Shown here: piece after piece, positions 52,721-61,457 of the stretch
How positions within the stretch are numbered: position 1 is the first letter of the stretch
Layout: every line of letters begins with the position of its first letter
Source: Candidatus Frackibacter sp. WG13
GTDB lineage: Bacteria > Bacillota > Halanaerobiia > Halobacteroidales > Acetohalobiaceae
Assembly (NCBI RefSeq): GCF_900114655.1
Contig: NZ_FOTT01000007.1
Span: 1 to 64,000, forward strand
Direction of reading: 5' to 3'
DNA: 64,000 nt
Position numbers and translations under genes: made by a program
Notes under the pieces: model-generated
Told to the model about the DNA's origin: nothing
Database searches by the model: none
The model's input: the letters and a program-made list of their open reading frames with translations, nothing else

Positions 52721-54973
52721 TTATGCCTTTTCGACTTTAACCGCACAAATTTTGAATTCAGGTTCTTTAGATTGTGGATCAAACGCATCTTTAGTTACTA
52801 AGTTAATTAAATGTTTGCTATCGAAGAATGGCACAAATAACATCTTTGGTTGTGGAACACCACGTCCACCAACCTTAGCCTTAATCTTTAATTCCCCACG
52901 ACGAGAAATTAATTTAACCATATCCCCACTCTTAATACCTAAACGTCTTGCATCATCCTTATGAATCTCGACATAAGCCTCCGGAACTGCTTGCTTCAAT
53001 TCAGGGACTTGCATAGTCATCGTTGCTGTATGCCAATGCTCTACAACTCGTCCAGTTGATAAGATGAATGGATACTTCTTATCAGCAGACTCTGCAGGTC
53101 CAGTATATTCCCGGGCATAGATAACTGCCTTTCCATCTGGTTTACCGTAGAACTCAATTCCTTCTTTTACATATGGATCATCATTTGCTACATAACGTCG
53201 GGTCGTTTCTTTACCATCTACAACTGGCCAGGTTAGCCCTCTTGTATGACGATAAGCATCATATGGTGCTAAGTCTTTACCAGTACCGAGAGTACACTTT
53301 CTATATTCTTCAAAGATCTCTTTCTCTGGATGGTCTTTATATGGGAATAGCTCACCATATCCTAATCTTCTAGCTACTTCTAAGAACTGCCATAGGTCTG
53401 GCTTAGCTTCACCTGGTGCATCAACTGCTTTTTCAAAATGTTGTGTTCTTCGTTCGGTATTACCAAAAAACCCTTCTTTCTCTACCCACATGGCTGATGG
53501 TAGTATTACATCAGCATACTTGGTGGTCTCTGTTGGATATACATCGGAAACTACTAAGAATACATCTTCTAATCCTTGGCGATACTTATTAAAGTTAGGT
53601 AGTGAATGGGCTGGGTTGGTCGTTGTTACCCATAATGCATTGATATCACCTTTATTAATCGCCTCAAACATAGCCATTGTATGATAACTCGGCTTAGGAG
53701 GAATCTTATCTACATCAACACCCCAGTGTTTAGCCATCTCTTCTCTATGTTCTTTCTTCATAACTACTCTATGAGCTGGTAACTTATGTGTAAATGTACC
53801 TACCTCTCTTGCCGTACCACAAGCACTTGGCTGTCCTGTTAAAGAGAGCGGGGAAGAGCCTGGTCGACAGATTTTACCGGTTAATAGGTGTAAGTTATGA
53901 ATGGCTTGGTTAATAGGTACTCCCTGTATCTGCTGATTGACTCCCATTGTCCATAGACTTAAACTCTCTCGCTTAGGGTCAGCAAACATCTTAGCCGCTT
54001 TTACAATATCATCTGCATCTAAACCAGTGATTTTAGCTGCCTTTTGTGGTGTATACTCTGCTAGAAACTCCTTAAATTCATTTAAAGTAATATCTCTTCC
54101 ATCCTGTTTTAGATTAGTATGGCTATTAATAAAGTCTTCATCGATTAAATCTTCTTCAATGATTACATAAGCCATGGCATTTAATAAGGCAGTATCAGTA
54201 CCTGGCTTAAATGCTAAATCTAAATCTGATATCTTATTAGTTCTAGTCTCACGAGGGTCAGCTACGATCACCTTTACATCTGAACCTTTTCGCTTTCGCT
54301 GTACGACTCGCGAATAAAGAATTGGGTGGCATTCAGCCATGTTCGCACCAATAATGAAGAAAAGATCGGTCTCTTCAAAATCAGCATAGGCTCCCATAGG
54401 TTCGTCTTTACCATAAACAGATAAGTAGCCGACTACAGCACTAGCCATGCATAATCTAGCGTTACATTCCAAGTTATTAGTACCGATAGCCCCTTTCATT
54501 AACTTACTCAATACATAACCTTCCTGAACAGTAGATTGTCCAGAAGAAAAGACAGCTACAGAGTCCGGACCATATGTATCTATAGACTCTCTATATTTTT
54601 TAGCTACTAAATCCAATGCCGTCTCCCAATCTGTTTCAACCATCTTTCCATTCTTGCGAATCATTGGCTTCTTTAATCTATCTTCTGTAGCATTCATTAA
54701 TTTTCCTAAAGAATAACCTTTGATACATAAGAACCCTTTATTTACAGGATTCTTCTTATCCCCTTTTACTGCAACTACTTTACCATCTTTAACGCCAACT
54801 AAGACTCCACACCCTGTTCCACAGAAACGACAAGGCGCTTTAGTCCACTTATCAACTTCACTACTTGCCTTCGCAACAGAAAGTAATGACTTCTCCTTAG
54901 GATTAACTCCTGCTGCTGTCATTACTGCCGCTGCTGCTGATGCTTTTAAAAAACTCCGTCGTGTAAGTTTCAT
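52721..54973 (-). CDS. napA: Periplasmic nitrate reductase-type molybdoenzyme NapA
   Basis: 750 residues. A Tat signal (RRSFLK at residues 5-10, AAAAAVM core) directs export after folding. 4Fe-4S ligands Cys48, 51, 55 and 83 (CRFCGTGCG, FLCIKGY). The molybdenum ligand is the Cys in NARLCMASAVVGY (about 175), a NapA hallmark followed by DEPMGAY and GANMAECHPI. C-terminal MopB_CT domain from about 640. It reduces nitrate to nitrite in the periplasm with Mo-bisMGD; relatives can act on selenate, so substrate is not certain. GGAGGGA precedes the ATG. It lies between napD and the diheme lipoprotein; no napC or napH occurs here. The Mo-ligand codon is TGC, not TGA. Confidence 0.9.
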   Translation of the reverse strand: MKLTRRSFLKASAAAAVMTAAGVNPKEKSLLSVAKASSEVDKWTKAPCRFCGTGCGVLVGVKDGKVVAVKGDKKNPVNKGFLCIKGYSLGKLMNATEDRLKKPMIRKNGKMVETDWETALDLVAKKYRESIDTYGPDSVAVFSSGQSTVQEGYVLSKLMKGAIGTNNLECNARLCMASAVVGYLSVYGKDEPMGAYADFEETDLFFIIGANMAECHPILYSRVVQRKRKGSDVKVIVADPRETRTNKISDLDLAFKPGTDTALLNAMAYVIIEEDLIDEDFINSHTNLKQDGRDITLNEFKEFLAEYTPQKAAKITGLDADDIVKAAKMFADPKRESLSLWTMGVNQQIQGVPINQAIHNLHLLTGKICRPGSSPLSLTGQPSACGTAREVGTFTHKLPAHRVVMKKEHREEMAKHWGVDVDKIPPKPSYHTMAMFEAINKGDINALWVTTTNPAHSLPNFNKYRQGLEDVFLVVSDVYPTETTKYADVILPSAMWVEKEGFFGNTERRTQHFEKAVDAPGEAKPDLWQFLEVARRLGYGELFPYKDHPEKEIFEEYRKCTLGTGKDLAPYDAYRHTRGLTWPVVDGKETTRRYVANDDPYVKEGIEFYGKPDGKAVIYAREYTGPAESADKKYPFILSTGRVVEHWHTATMTMQVPELKQAVPEAYVEIHKDDARRLGIKSGDMVKLISRRGELKIKAKVGGRGVPQPKMLFVPFFDSKHLINLVTKDAFDPQSKEPEFKICAVKVEKA

Positions 54974-55019
54974 TAACTTCCCTCCTGAATAAATATTGAT
55001 AGTTCTAGCTCTTATATAA

Positions 55020-55289
55020 CTAATTTAAGAGACTCATTTCATCATTATTCTTAAAGACTTCTTCTTCATAATTTATATATGAAGGAAATACACCAATAAC
55101 CTCATCTAAATCTTCTATCTCTTTTATCTTATCTTCTAATATATTAGTATTTTGTGCTTCAATAACAACTACTACTTTCCCAGTCTCCTCAGTCTCATAA
55201 AGAGTTAAAGCTTCTTTGTTCTTAAGTAAGTTTAAGACTCTTTTAACTAAATTCTCTTCATATTCAACTAAAGCTCCAGCTATTAACAC
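55020..55289 (-). CDS. napD: NapD-like Tat proofreading chaperone
   Basis: 89 residues. Ferredoxin-like fold pattern: MLIAGALVEY first strand, VVVVIEAQ and VIGVFPSYINYEEE. NapD binds the NapA Tat signal until cofactor loading is complete. GTG start at 55289 with a GGAGGGGG site 4-5 nt upstream. First gene of the nap transcript, 47 nt before napA. Confidence 0.88.
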   Translation of the reverse strand: MLIAGALVEYEENLVKRVLNLLKNKEALTLYETEETGKVVVVIEAQNTNILEDKIKEIEDLDEVIGVFPSYINYEEEVFKNNDEMSLLN

Positions 55290-55387
55290 TCAACCCCCTC
55301 CCTTCTAAAATTATTCTGCTAATATATGTGATAAAAAGAACTAAATTAAGTAAAATAAAACTGACTAACTAATTCAATACTCCTTTT

Positions 55388-55403
55388 CATGACTTATATC
55401 ATA
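55388..55403. promoter_or_regulatory. Second Crp/Fnr-type site in nap promoter
   Basis: CATGACTTATATCATA fits the same half-site pattern. It is centred at about +12 from the predicted nap start, a position more suited to repression or to another promoter. Confidence 0.5.
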
Positions 55404-55413
55404 TTTTAACTTT

Positions 55414-55419
55414 ATTATA
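55414..55419 (-). promoter_or_regulatory. napD: -10 box of nap operon
   Basis: TATAAT on the minus strand without a recognisable -35, as expected for an activator-dependent promoter. It gives a start near 55407 and a leader of about 118 nt. Confidence 0.6.
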
Positions 55420-55440
55420 TTATTTTCTTAGAAAAGTTCA

Positions 55441-55456
55441 TATGATATTTATCATA
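55441..55456. promoter_or_regulatory. Crp/Fnr-type activator site of nap operon
   Basis: TATGATATTTATCATA, close to a perfect 16-bp inverted repeat, is centred at 55448.5. That is exactly -41.5 if TATAAT at 55414-55419 is the -10, the classic class II activation position. Same pattern as 17915-17930 and 17948-17963. Confidence 0.75.
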
Positions 55457-55471
55457 ATTTTATCTAAAAAC

Positions 55472-55505
55472 AAAAAAACTCTACCATGAGTAGCCATGAT
55501 AGAGT
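55472..55505 (-). terminator. Terminator of the crp/fnr gene
   Basis: Minus-strand hairpin ACTCTATCATG/CATGGTAGAGT followed by TTTTTTTG, about 50 nt after the regulator stop. Confidence 0.88.
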
Positions 55506-55556
55506 CATTCAAAGAACTTCATATTTTGAGAAACTTACATAATTTTGTCTTTTTAA

Positions 55557-56249
55557 CTAACCTCCAGTCGTAACAGCTTCTAAACCAGTAGCATCTTTAA
55601 TAATTAAATGTTTGCCTTGACCAGCTATTAATCCTTCATCTTTAAAATCACTGATAACTCTAATAGCTGTCTCCATAGAAACACCTAACATCTCTGCCAT
55701 CTCAGCACGTGATAGACTCAAACTCAATTCCATTCCATCTATTAAAGCTTTATCGTCAGCTGTAGCCAAAGAAATTAATAAATTAGCTACCTTCTCTCTA
55801 GCAGTTTTGGTACCTAATAAGAAAATTCTCTCATAGGCAGTACTAACTTCTTCAGTCAAAGTTGCAATGAACTTCTCTGTTAAAGAAGGATTAATAGCAA
55901 ATAATTCATTTAATCTAGTTTTATTTAAATAACAGACTACTGAATCCTCCATAGCTTCAGCTGTATGGCCATAATTACTCTTCTTTCTTAAGGCACAAAG
56001 CCCAACTATTTCTCCTGGATTTATCACTCTAAGAATCTGACCTTGTCCAGCCGAGGAATGTTTATATAGCTTTACTCTACCAGATTTAACAATATAACAA
56101 CCATGCATCTTTTCGTTTTGACGAAAGAGAACTTCACCTTTTTTCAACTCCTGGTCAACTAATAATTCTTCTACCTTGACTAACTCTTCTGGAGTTAGAT
56201 CTGCTAAAATACTATTCATTCTAACTGAACATTGTACACATCTTCTCAT
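55557..56249 (-). CDS. Crp/Fnr family transcription regulator
   Basis: 230 residues: cyclic-nucleotide-binding fold (about 15-125), a long dimer helix and a C-terminal HTH (about 179-201, SRAEMAEMLGVSMETAIRVISDF). Recognition-helix Glu193 and Arg197 match the residues that read TGA in Crp/Fnr sites. N-terminal Cys4 and Cys7 (CVQCSV) and Cys106 (SVVC) line up with three of the four Fnr cluster ligands; the position of the remaining Fnr Cys is Ser. The protein may therefore bind a cluster in an unusual way or sense something else. It lies beside nap and mobA and is the probable reader of the shared 16-bp sites. Confidence 0.9.
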   Translation of the reverse strand: MRRCVQCSVRMNSILADLTPEELVKVEELLVDQELKKGEVLFRQNEKMHGCYIVKSGRVKLYKHSSAGQGQILRVINPGEIVGLCALRKKSNYGHTAEAMEDSVVCYLNKTRLNELFAINPSLTEKFIATLTEEVSTAYERIFLLGTKTAREKVANLLISLATADDKALIDGMELSLSLSRAEMAEMLGVSMETAIRVISDFKDEGLIAGQGKHLIIKDATGLEAVTTGG

Positions 56250-56279
56250 CTTTAAGCCCCCCTGCCTTTATTTCTTCTT

Positions 56280-56870
56280 TTAAAAAGATTCATTTACAAT
56301 TCTAAGCGCGCGGTTATAATCTTCTCTAGTATTCACATTAAAAAAAGAATATAGATTAGGACTAAACTCTCTAATCTTTTCTTCCTCTATATATTGTACA
56401 TCTACTTTAGGCCAAAATTCCATAATTCGATATCTATTTTGCTTAATAACTTCTTCAATGCTAGGAAGACAGTCTTTACTATAGATAGCATGCAACGGTT
56501 CAAAATTATTACCAACCCTAGGCACTAATATATCTGAAGCAGAATGGTTAAGCATATACTCTATTAGTTCTAAGCTTAATAACGGCATATCGCAACCTAT
56601 AATTAAATTATATTTATCAGGACTTGCTTGTAATCCAGCATGCATTCCACTCAAAGGACCTTGATGAGTAAAGAAATCATCAACAACAACTTTAGCCCTA
56701 CATTCATTATATAATTCCTTATCTTTAGCAGCTATAATTACTTTTGAAAATATTTCATTTAACTTATCTACTATGTGAGCAATCATAGTCTTTTCTCCAA
56801 ATTCCATCAAAGGTTTATTAGCCCCCTTCATTCTAGAGCTTTTCCCTCCTGCTAATATTATAGCGGCCAT
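56280..56870 (-). CDS. mobA: Molybdenum cofactor guanylyltransferase
   Basis: About 196 residues from the ATG at 56870, which has GGAGGAG 6 nt upstream (a longer frame to 56918 has no site). N-terminal nucleotidyltransferase motif AAIILAGGKSSRMKGANKPLM, then VDDFFTHQGPLSGMHAGL and GCDMPLL. It adds GMP to molybdopterin for NapA-class enzymes. It precedes the Crp/Fnr gene. Confidence 0.95.
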   Translation of the reverse strand: MAAIILAGGKSSRMKGANKPLMEFGEKTMIAHIVDKLNEIFSKVIIAAKDKELYNECRAKVVVDDFFTHQGPLSGMHAGLQASPDKYNLIIGCDMPLLSLELIEYMLNHSASDILVPRVGNNFEPLHAIYSKDCLPSIEEVIKQNRYRIMEFWPKVDVQYIEEEKIREFSPNLYSFFNVNTREDYNRALRIVNESF

Positions 56871-56918
56871 TAATTTCTCCTCCTTATTAATTAAGAGAAT
56901 TTCATAATTAAACTCCAA

Positions 56919-56962
56919 GCATAATTAAGACGGACTCTTCAAGCGTCAGTCATTAATTATGC
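56919..56962 (-). other. Hairpin between apbE and mobA
   Basis: GCATAATTAA (56919-56928) pairs with TTAATTATGC (56953-56962). It sits just after the apbE stop but lacks a clear T run, so it may be a weak terminator or processing site. Confidence 0.4.
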
Positions 56963-56967
56963 AAGCC

Positions 56968-57993
56968 TTAATTAGCTAATAAATCTTTAAACCCTGTGCT
57001 CTGCCATTCTTTACCACTAGTAGTCACCAACATTCCTTCAATATCCGCATGTTCCGCAATATACTGTTTTGCTTTATCAAAGCCTAAAAGGAATAATGAA
57101 GTAGAGAGCAAATCACCCTTTAATGACGAATCAGCAATTACAGTTACACTAGCTAACCCTCTAGCTGGATAGCCAGTATTTGCATTTAAAATATGATGAT
57201 ACCTCTTCCCGGCTTCCATAAAGTACCTTTCATAATCACCAGATGTAACCACATTAGTGCCTTTGACCTCAATAACCTTAAAGTAATTATCATTTGGGTC
57301 TTCTTCATCATCTCTTGGATTCCGAATACCTAAACGCCACTTCTCTCCATTATATTTAGTTCCAATAGTTTTTATATTCCCTCCGGCATTAATTAATACT
57401 GATTTTATCCCTTTATTTTTAAGAAAGTTAGCAGCTTTATCTACTATATATCCTTTCGCTACAGCACCTAAATCGATCTTCATTCCCGGTTTTGCTAGCA
57501 TAATAGTCTTTTCCTCTTCATTAATGATAATATCTTTATAACTGACTAACTTAAGCTTGTTCTCAATTGCTTGAGGTGTAGGCACCTTCTTCTCATCTGT
57601 TCCAAACCCCCATAGTTCAATTATTGGAGTAACCGTTATATCAAATCTTCCTTCTGTTAACCTACTATATTCTTTAGCTGTCTTAATCATAGCCAGGATA
57701 TCTTGGTCAACCTTAACCGGCTTTACTCCTGCTTGACGATTTATCTTACTGACAATACTTTCTGCTTTATATCTATCTGACTTATCTGCTATTTGCCGCA
57801 TTTTCTGTAGTGCACCTTCTACAGCCTTATCTGCATTCTCACCAGTAGCTTGAATCGAAATAATAGTATCCATAAAAAATTCTTTTGTTTGGTACTGATT
57901 AGGTTGTTGAATGCTTTGTACAAAGCCTATAGCTAGAATTATAATCATAATTAAGAAGATTATTCCTATACCTATTTTTTTCTTAGCCTTCAT
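56968..57993 (-). CDS. apbE: FAD:protein FMN transferase ApbE
   Basis: 341 residues. An N-terminal anchor/signal (about 5-27), then the ApbE domain: FFMDTIISIQATG, FDITVTPIIELWGFG, KIDLGAVAKGYIVDKA and the late SGDYERYF and HHILNANTGYPA metal/FAD region. It joins FMN to a Thr of exported flavoproteins (Rnf, Nqr, NosR, FMN-binding proteins). Its place in the nap cluster suggests a flavinylated partner nearby or elsewhere. Divergent from the CotF-like genes. Confidence 0.94.
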   Translation of the reverse strand: MKAKKKIGIGIIFLIMIIILAIGFVQSIQQPNQYQTKEFFMDTIISIQATGENADKAVEGALQKMRQIADKSDRYKAESIVSKINRQAGVKPVKVDQDILAMIKTAKEYSRLTEGRFDITVTPIIELWGFGTDEKKVPTPQAIENKLKLVSYKDIIINEEEKTIMLAKPGMKIDLGAVAKGYIVDKAANFLKNKGIKSVLINAGGNIKTIGTKYNGEKWRLGIRNPRDDEEDPNDNYFKVIEVKGTNVVTSGDYERYFMEAGKRYHHILNANTGYPARGLASVTVIADSSLKGDLLSTSLFLLGFDKAKQYIAEHADIEGMLVTTSGKEWQSTGFKDLLAN

Positions 57994-58262
57994 ATTGACC
58001 CACCTTCTATTTAAGTATTTATTCTCTTAATAATATTATCATTTATAATCCCATTTTACAAATCTTAAATGATTTTTCTCACTTAAGATTTTTGTATAAT
58101 TAATTGCTACCGCCCTAAAACTTCATCATAATTATGTTTGAATTTCAGTTATGAAATTCACTTATTTAATCAATTAAAATTTCAATTGGAATTCTAGTCA
58201 TAAACTTCCTACATACCATTATTTATTATGGAAATATTACTATTAGAAGGAGGGAGTTAAAG

Positions 58263-58448
58263 ATGCAACTTACTAATAAAGAGCAGAGTTATCTTCAAGA
58301 TGCTAAACAACATGAAGAAATGTGTATTAAAAAATACGGGAATTACGCTAATCAATTACAAGACCAAGAATTAAAGGATCTATTTAATCAAATCCAACAA
58401 AAAGAGCAAGAACATCTTAACACCATCAATCAATTTTTGAGCCAATAA
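58263..58448 (+). CDS. Small ferritin-like/CotF-like helical protein
   Basis: 61 residues, two helices rich in Gln, Glu and Lys: LTNKEQSYLQDAKQHEEMCIKKY and LKDLFNQIQQKEQEHLNTI. The spacing of QHEE and KEQEH resembles the CotF spore-coat family. AGGAGGGAG lies before the ATG. First of a two-gene plus-strand unit, divergent from apbE. Confidence 0.75.
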   Translation: MQLTNKEQSYLQDAKQHEEMCIKKYGNYANQLQDQELKDLFNQIQQKEQEHLNTINQFLSQ

Positions 58449-58480
58449 AGTTTATAAAATTTTAAAAAGGAGGAATAATT

Positions 58481-58693
58481 ATGCCCCAGAATATCACTGA
58501 TAAAGACATCTTAAATGATATGTTAATGACAGAAAAGTATGTCTCTAATAGTTATGAAAATTCTGTTTTAGAATCAGCTAACCCACAATTACGTCAAGCC
58601 TTACAGCATATACAGAAAGAAGAACAGCAACACGCTGAACAAGTCTTTAATGCTATGCAGCAACGTGGTTGGTATAATCCACAAAATAGTTAA
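58481..58693 (+). CDS. CotF-family spore coat-like protein
   Basis: 70 residues: DKDILNDMLMTEKYVSNSYEN and LRQALQHIQKEEQQHAEQVFNAMQQRGWYNP, the standard CotF helix pair and C-terminal WY motif. GGAGG 8 nt before the ATG; 32 nt after its partner. Such proteins occur in spores and also in non-sporulating anaerobes. Role here unknown. Confidence 0.85.
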   Translation: MPQNITDKDILNDMLMTEKYVSNSYENSVLESANPQLRQALQHIQKEEQQHAEQVFNAMQQRGWYNPQNS

Positions 58694-58725
58694 AAATATA
58701 TGAATAAAGTTAATATAAAAACAAA

Positions 58726-58784
58726 TTAGTGTGAGTAATGAGTATATGGTAGAACCTTTTCCCCATAACTCAAACTCACACTAA
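58726..58784. other. Hairpin after the CotF-like genes
   Basis: TTAGTGTGAGT (58726-58736) pairs with ACTCACACTAA (58774-58784), with an inner GAGTATATGG/CCCATAACTC stem. No T run follows on the plus strand, so terminator function is uncertain. Confidence 0.45.
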
Positions 58785-58834
58785 CATTCGAATTATATAG
58801 TCTTTTAACCTCAATCTTAACTTAAGCCTTAGTC

Positions 58835-59341
58835 TCAGACTGAAATTAAATTCCCAACACGAATAGATAATAGATCAATCAAACTAAAAATAATAATAAT
58901 AACTAAAAACTTATCCGTTAAAGTCGCTGCTATAAAACTAACAACTGCTACGTCAATGCTAGTAACAATTATTAAATTAACAAGTGCTGTAGTACTTTCT
59001 TCTTTCTGCTTTAAGACATCTTTCTCTTCTATATATTCTAATTTTAAAGTTCTTTTTGTAATTAGTTCTTTATTATTAGGTTCAGACATAATTATGTAGA
59101 ATACAACACTAATTCCACCTAATAATAAGATGCTAATTAGTTTAGCTATTTTCTTGCCAACTAACATAAGGGTTAAATGTCCTAATAGTACAGCAAGGCT
59201 GATCAGAGTAATAATATATATAGTTATAAGTATTAACCCTCTTTTCTTAATCTCACCCCATTCACGCTTATAAATTACTCCGCTATAAAAACTATCAATG
59301 CTTACTAATAACGCCATTAAAAACAGGGTTCCTGTTCCCAA
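58835..59341 (-). CDS. YtaF/MntP-like six-helix membrane protein
   Basis: 168 residues, six hydrophobic segments in two similar halves. Each half opens with an Asp-containing helix (LLVSIDSFYSGV and IVTSIDVAVVSF), as in MntP/YtaF/TerC-related proteins where paired Asp residues bind a cation. A charged loop (about 95-115) separates the halves. Function could be metal efflux or a sporulation role as in YtaF; not decided by sequence. Monocistronic. Confidence 0.65.
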   Translation of the reverse strand: MGTGTLFLMALLVSIDSFYSGVIYKREWGEIKKRGLILITIYIITLISLAVLLGHLTLMLVGKKIAKLISILLLGGISVVFYIIMSEPNNKELITKRTLKLEYIEEKDVLKQKEESTTALVNLIIVTSIDVAVVSFIAATLTDKFLVIIIIFSLIDLLSIRVGNLISV

Positions 59342-59435
59342 GTTAAGAACCTCCTTTACTTTATTCCACTACACTATTTATAGTATGAAAGTACTAGTAT
59401 AATCGTGTTCTTATTGCTTGGGAAATAGACAAAAG

Positions 59436-59483
59436 CAAAAAAACAAGTTAGTAGGGTAAATAATTTGCCCTGCTAACTTGTTT
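59436..59483 (-). terminator. Terminator of the heme operon
   Basis: Minus-strand hairpin AACAAGTTAGCAGGGCAA with its inverted partner around a short loop, followed by TTTTTTTGC, about 30 nt after hemL. Confidence 0.92.
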
Positions 59484-59514
59484 AATTATACTTTATAAGT
59501 TTTTAAAATCTTGC

Positions 59515-60816
59515 TTATATGCTTTCTTTCACTGCTTTTAAAGCATTATAGTTAGCTTCGATAGTCTTCTGAATATCTTCTTCTGTATGTGCTAAAGACA
59601 TAAATGCAGCTTCAAACTGTGAACAACCTAAATAGATACCTTGCTCTAACATTTTTCTAAAGTAAAGAGCAAACGCATCAGTATTACAGTCTTGAGCAGT
59701 AGCATAATCTACTACCTCATCCTCAGTAAAGAAGAGACTAAACATTGCTCCTTGCCGTGATTGATAGTAATTAAGACCTAATTTTGCTAAATTTTCCTTA
59801 ATACCTTCATTCAGTTTAGCAGACTTTTCTTCTAATTCTTCATATACTCCTGGTTGCTTAAGAAGCTTTAAAGTTTCAATACCAGCTGTCATAGCTAATG
59901 GATTCCCTGATAAAGTTCCAGCTTGATATACCGGACCATCTGGTGCAATATGATCCATGATTTCTTTCTTGCCACCATAAGCACCTACTGGTAGACCTCC
60001 GCCAATTATTTTACCTAAACATGTTAAGTCAGGAGTTACTCCATACTTTTCTTGCACACCACCATAGGCTACTCTAAAACCAGTCATTACCTCATCAAAG
60101 ATTAAAAGTGAATCATTCTTTTCTGTAATCTTTCTCAAACCTTCTAAGTAGCCATCTTTAGGTTTAATAACACCCATATTCCCGGTTACTGGCTCTAAAA
60201 TAATGGCGGCAATATCATCACCATACTCTTCAAATATCTCTTCGATAATTTCTAGATCATTATATGGGGCTGCAATCGTTTCTTTAGCAATATTCTCTGG
60301 TACACCTGGACTACCTGGAATACCTAGAGTAGTTACTCCTGAACCAGCATCAATTAGTAGACTATCTCCATGACCATGATAACATCCGGTTAATTTAACA
60401 ATTTTATTCTTTCCAGTGTAACCTCTAGCTAAACGTAAAGCACTCATCGTTGCTTCTGTACCTGAATTAACCATTCGTACTTTTTCAATTGAAGGTACAG
60501 CATCAACTACTAACTCTGCCATTTCAGTTTCTAATGCTGTAGGAGTTCCAAAGCTAGAGCTTCTAGCTACTGCCTCCTGTAAAGCTTCTACTACTTGAGG
60601 ATGAGCATGTCCTATAATCATCGGTCCCCAAGAACCTACATAATCAATGTACTCATTCCCATCAGCATCATACATCTTAGAACCTTTGGCTTCTTCAATA
60701 AAGATAGGGTCCATCCCGACTGAGCTAAATGCTCGCACAGGACTATTAACTCCACCTGGAATCACTTGCTTTGCCTCTTCAAATAATTCATTTGACTTAT
60801 TTGTGTTTAAACTCAT
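59515..60816 (-). CDS. hemL: Glutamate-1-semialdehyde 2,1-aminomutase
   Basis: 433 residues. It makes 5-aminolevulinate from glutamate semialdehyde. Family motifs: [47 protein letters not shown] and the PLP Lys in [16 protein letters not shown] (about 269). Last gene of the hemB-nirJ2-ahbA-ahbB-hemL run, 158 nt after ahbB with a hairpin between. Confidence 0.97.
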   Translation of the reverse strand: MSLNTNKSNELFEEAKQVIPGGVNSPVRAFSSVGMDPIFIEEAKGSKMYDADGNEYIDYVGSWGPMIIGHAHPQVVEALQEAVARSSSFGTPTALETEMAELVVDAVPSIEKVRMVNSGTEATMSALRLARGYTGKNKIVKLTGCYHGHGDSLLIDAGSGVTTLGIPGSPGVPENIAKETIAAPYNDLEIIEEIFEEYGDDIAAIILEPVTGNMGVIKPKDGYLEGLRKITEKNDSLLIFDEVMTGFRVAYGGVQEKYGVTPDLTCLGKIIGGGLPVGAYGGKKEIMDHIAPDGPVYQAGTLSGNPLAMTAGIETLKLLKQPGVYEELEEKSAKLNEGIKENLAKLGLNYYQSRQGAMFSLFFTEDEVVDYATAQDCNTDAFALYFRKMLEQGIYLGCSQFEAAFMSLAHTEEDIQKTIEANYNALKAVKESI

Positions 60817-60892
60817 AATTTCTTAAATCTTCACCTCCAAAAGTTGATAAAAATTAAACTATTAACATTATGTAATCAGAAATTTTATTTCT

Positions 60893-60939
60893 TAAGATAC
60901 TAAGCTACGCTTTGAGAAGGAATCCCAAAGCGTATCTTA
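60893..60939 (-). other. Hairpin between ahbB and hemL
   Basis: AAGATACGCTTTG and CAAAGCGT...GTATCTT form a strong bulged stem on the minus strand. The run after it is A/T-mixed rather than a T tract, so partial termination or RNA processing is possible. Confidence 0.45.
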
Positions 60940-60974
60940 GATTTAATATTTATACTATAGAATCTCATTTTAGT

Positions 60975-61457
60975 TTAATCTTCACAGAAGTATTTCATAC
61001 TTACTTTCTTTAATTCTTCAGTACTATATAAAATAGTATAATCATTAATTCCAGTCTTTTGAGAAATATCTTCTGCTACTGCTTTTACATCTTCTTTACT
61101 TTTCCCATGAACCATACTAAATAGGCTATATGGCCAGTCAGGATAAGTAGGTCTTTGGTAGACATGACTAATCTCATCGTAAGTAGCCATTACTTGTCCT
61201 GCCTCTTCTCTCTTTTCAGGCGGAACTATCCAAGCTACCATTCCGTTAAAGTCATAGCCAGAGTTACGATGATAAAGAATAACTCCCATACGTCGTAGCT
61301 TACCTTCATCGTTCAATTTATTTAATCTAGTCAGCAATTCTTCTTCGGTAATCCCAAGCTTATCAGCAATTTTCTGGTAAGGACGCCTTTCTAATGGTAG
61401 TTCTTCTTGAATTTCTTTTACAATCTTTTTATCTAATTCACTAATTTCTGCAGCCAT
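60975..61457 (-). CDS. ahbB: Siroheme decarboxylase subunit AhbB
   Basis: 160 residues: N-terminal AsnC/Lrp-like HTH (LDKKIVKEIQEELPLERRPYQKIADKLGITEEELLTRL), then the decarboxylase domain with RRMGVILYHRNSGY and HVYQRPTYPDWPYSLFSMVHG, ending KKVSMKYF as in AhbB. With AhbA it converts siroheme to 12,18-didecarboxysiroheme. Its ATG overlaps the ahbA stop (TAATG). Confidence 0.92.
   Translation of the reverse strand: MAAEISELDKKIVKEIQEELPLERRPYQKIADKLGITEEELLTRLNKLNDEGKLRRMGVILYHRNSGYDFNGMVAWIVPPEKREEAGQVMATYDEISHVYQRPTYPDWPYSLFSMVHGKSKEDVKAVAEDISQKTGINDYTILYSTEELKKVSMKYFCED

Noticed and set aside
52721-54973. NapA as a selenocysteine enzyme or firmly as a selenate reductase
   Set aside because: The molybdenum-ligand codon is an ordinary Cys codon, and sequence motifs alone place it with NapA without fixing the substrate.
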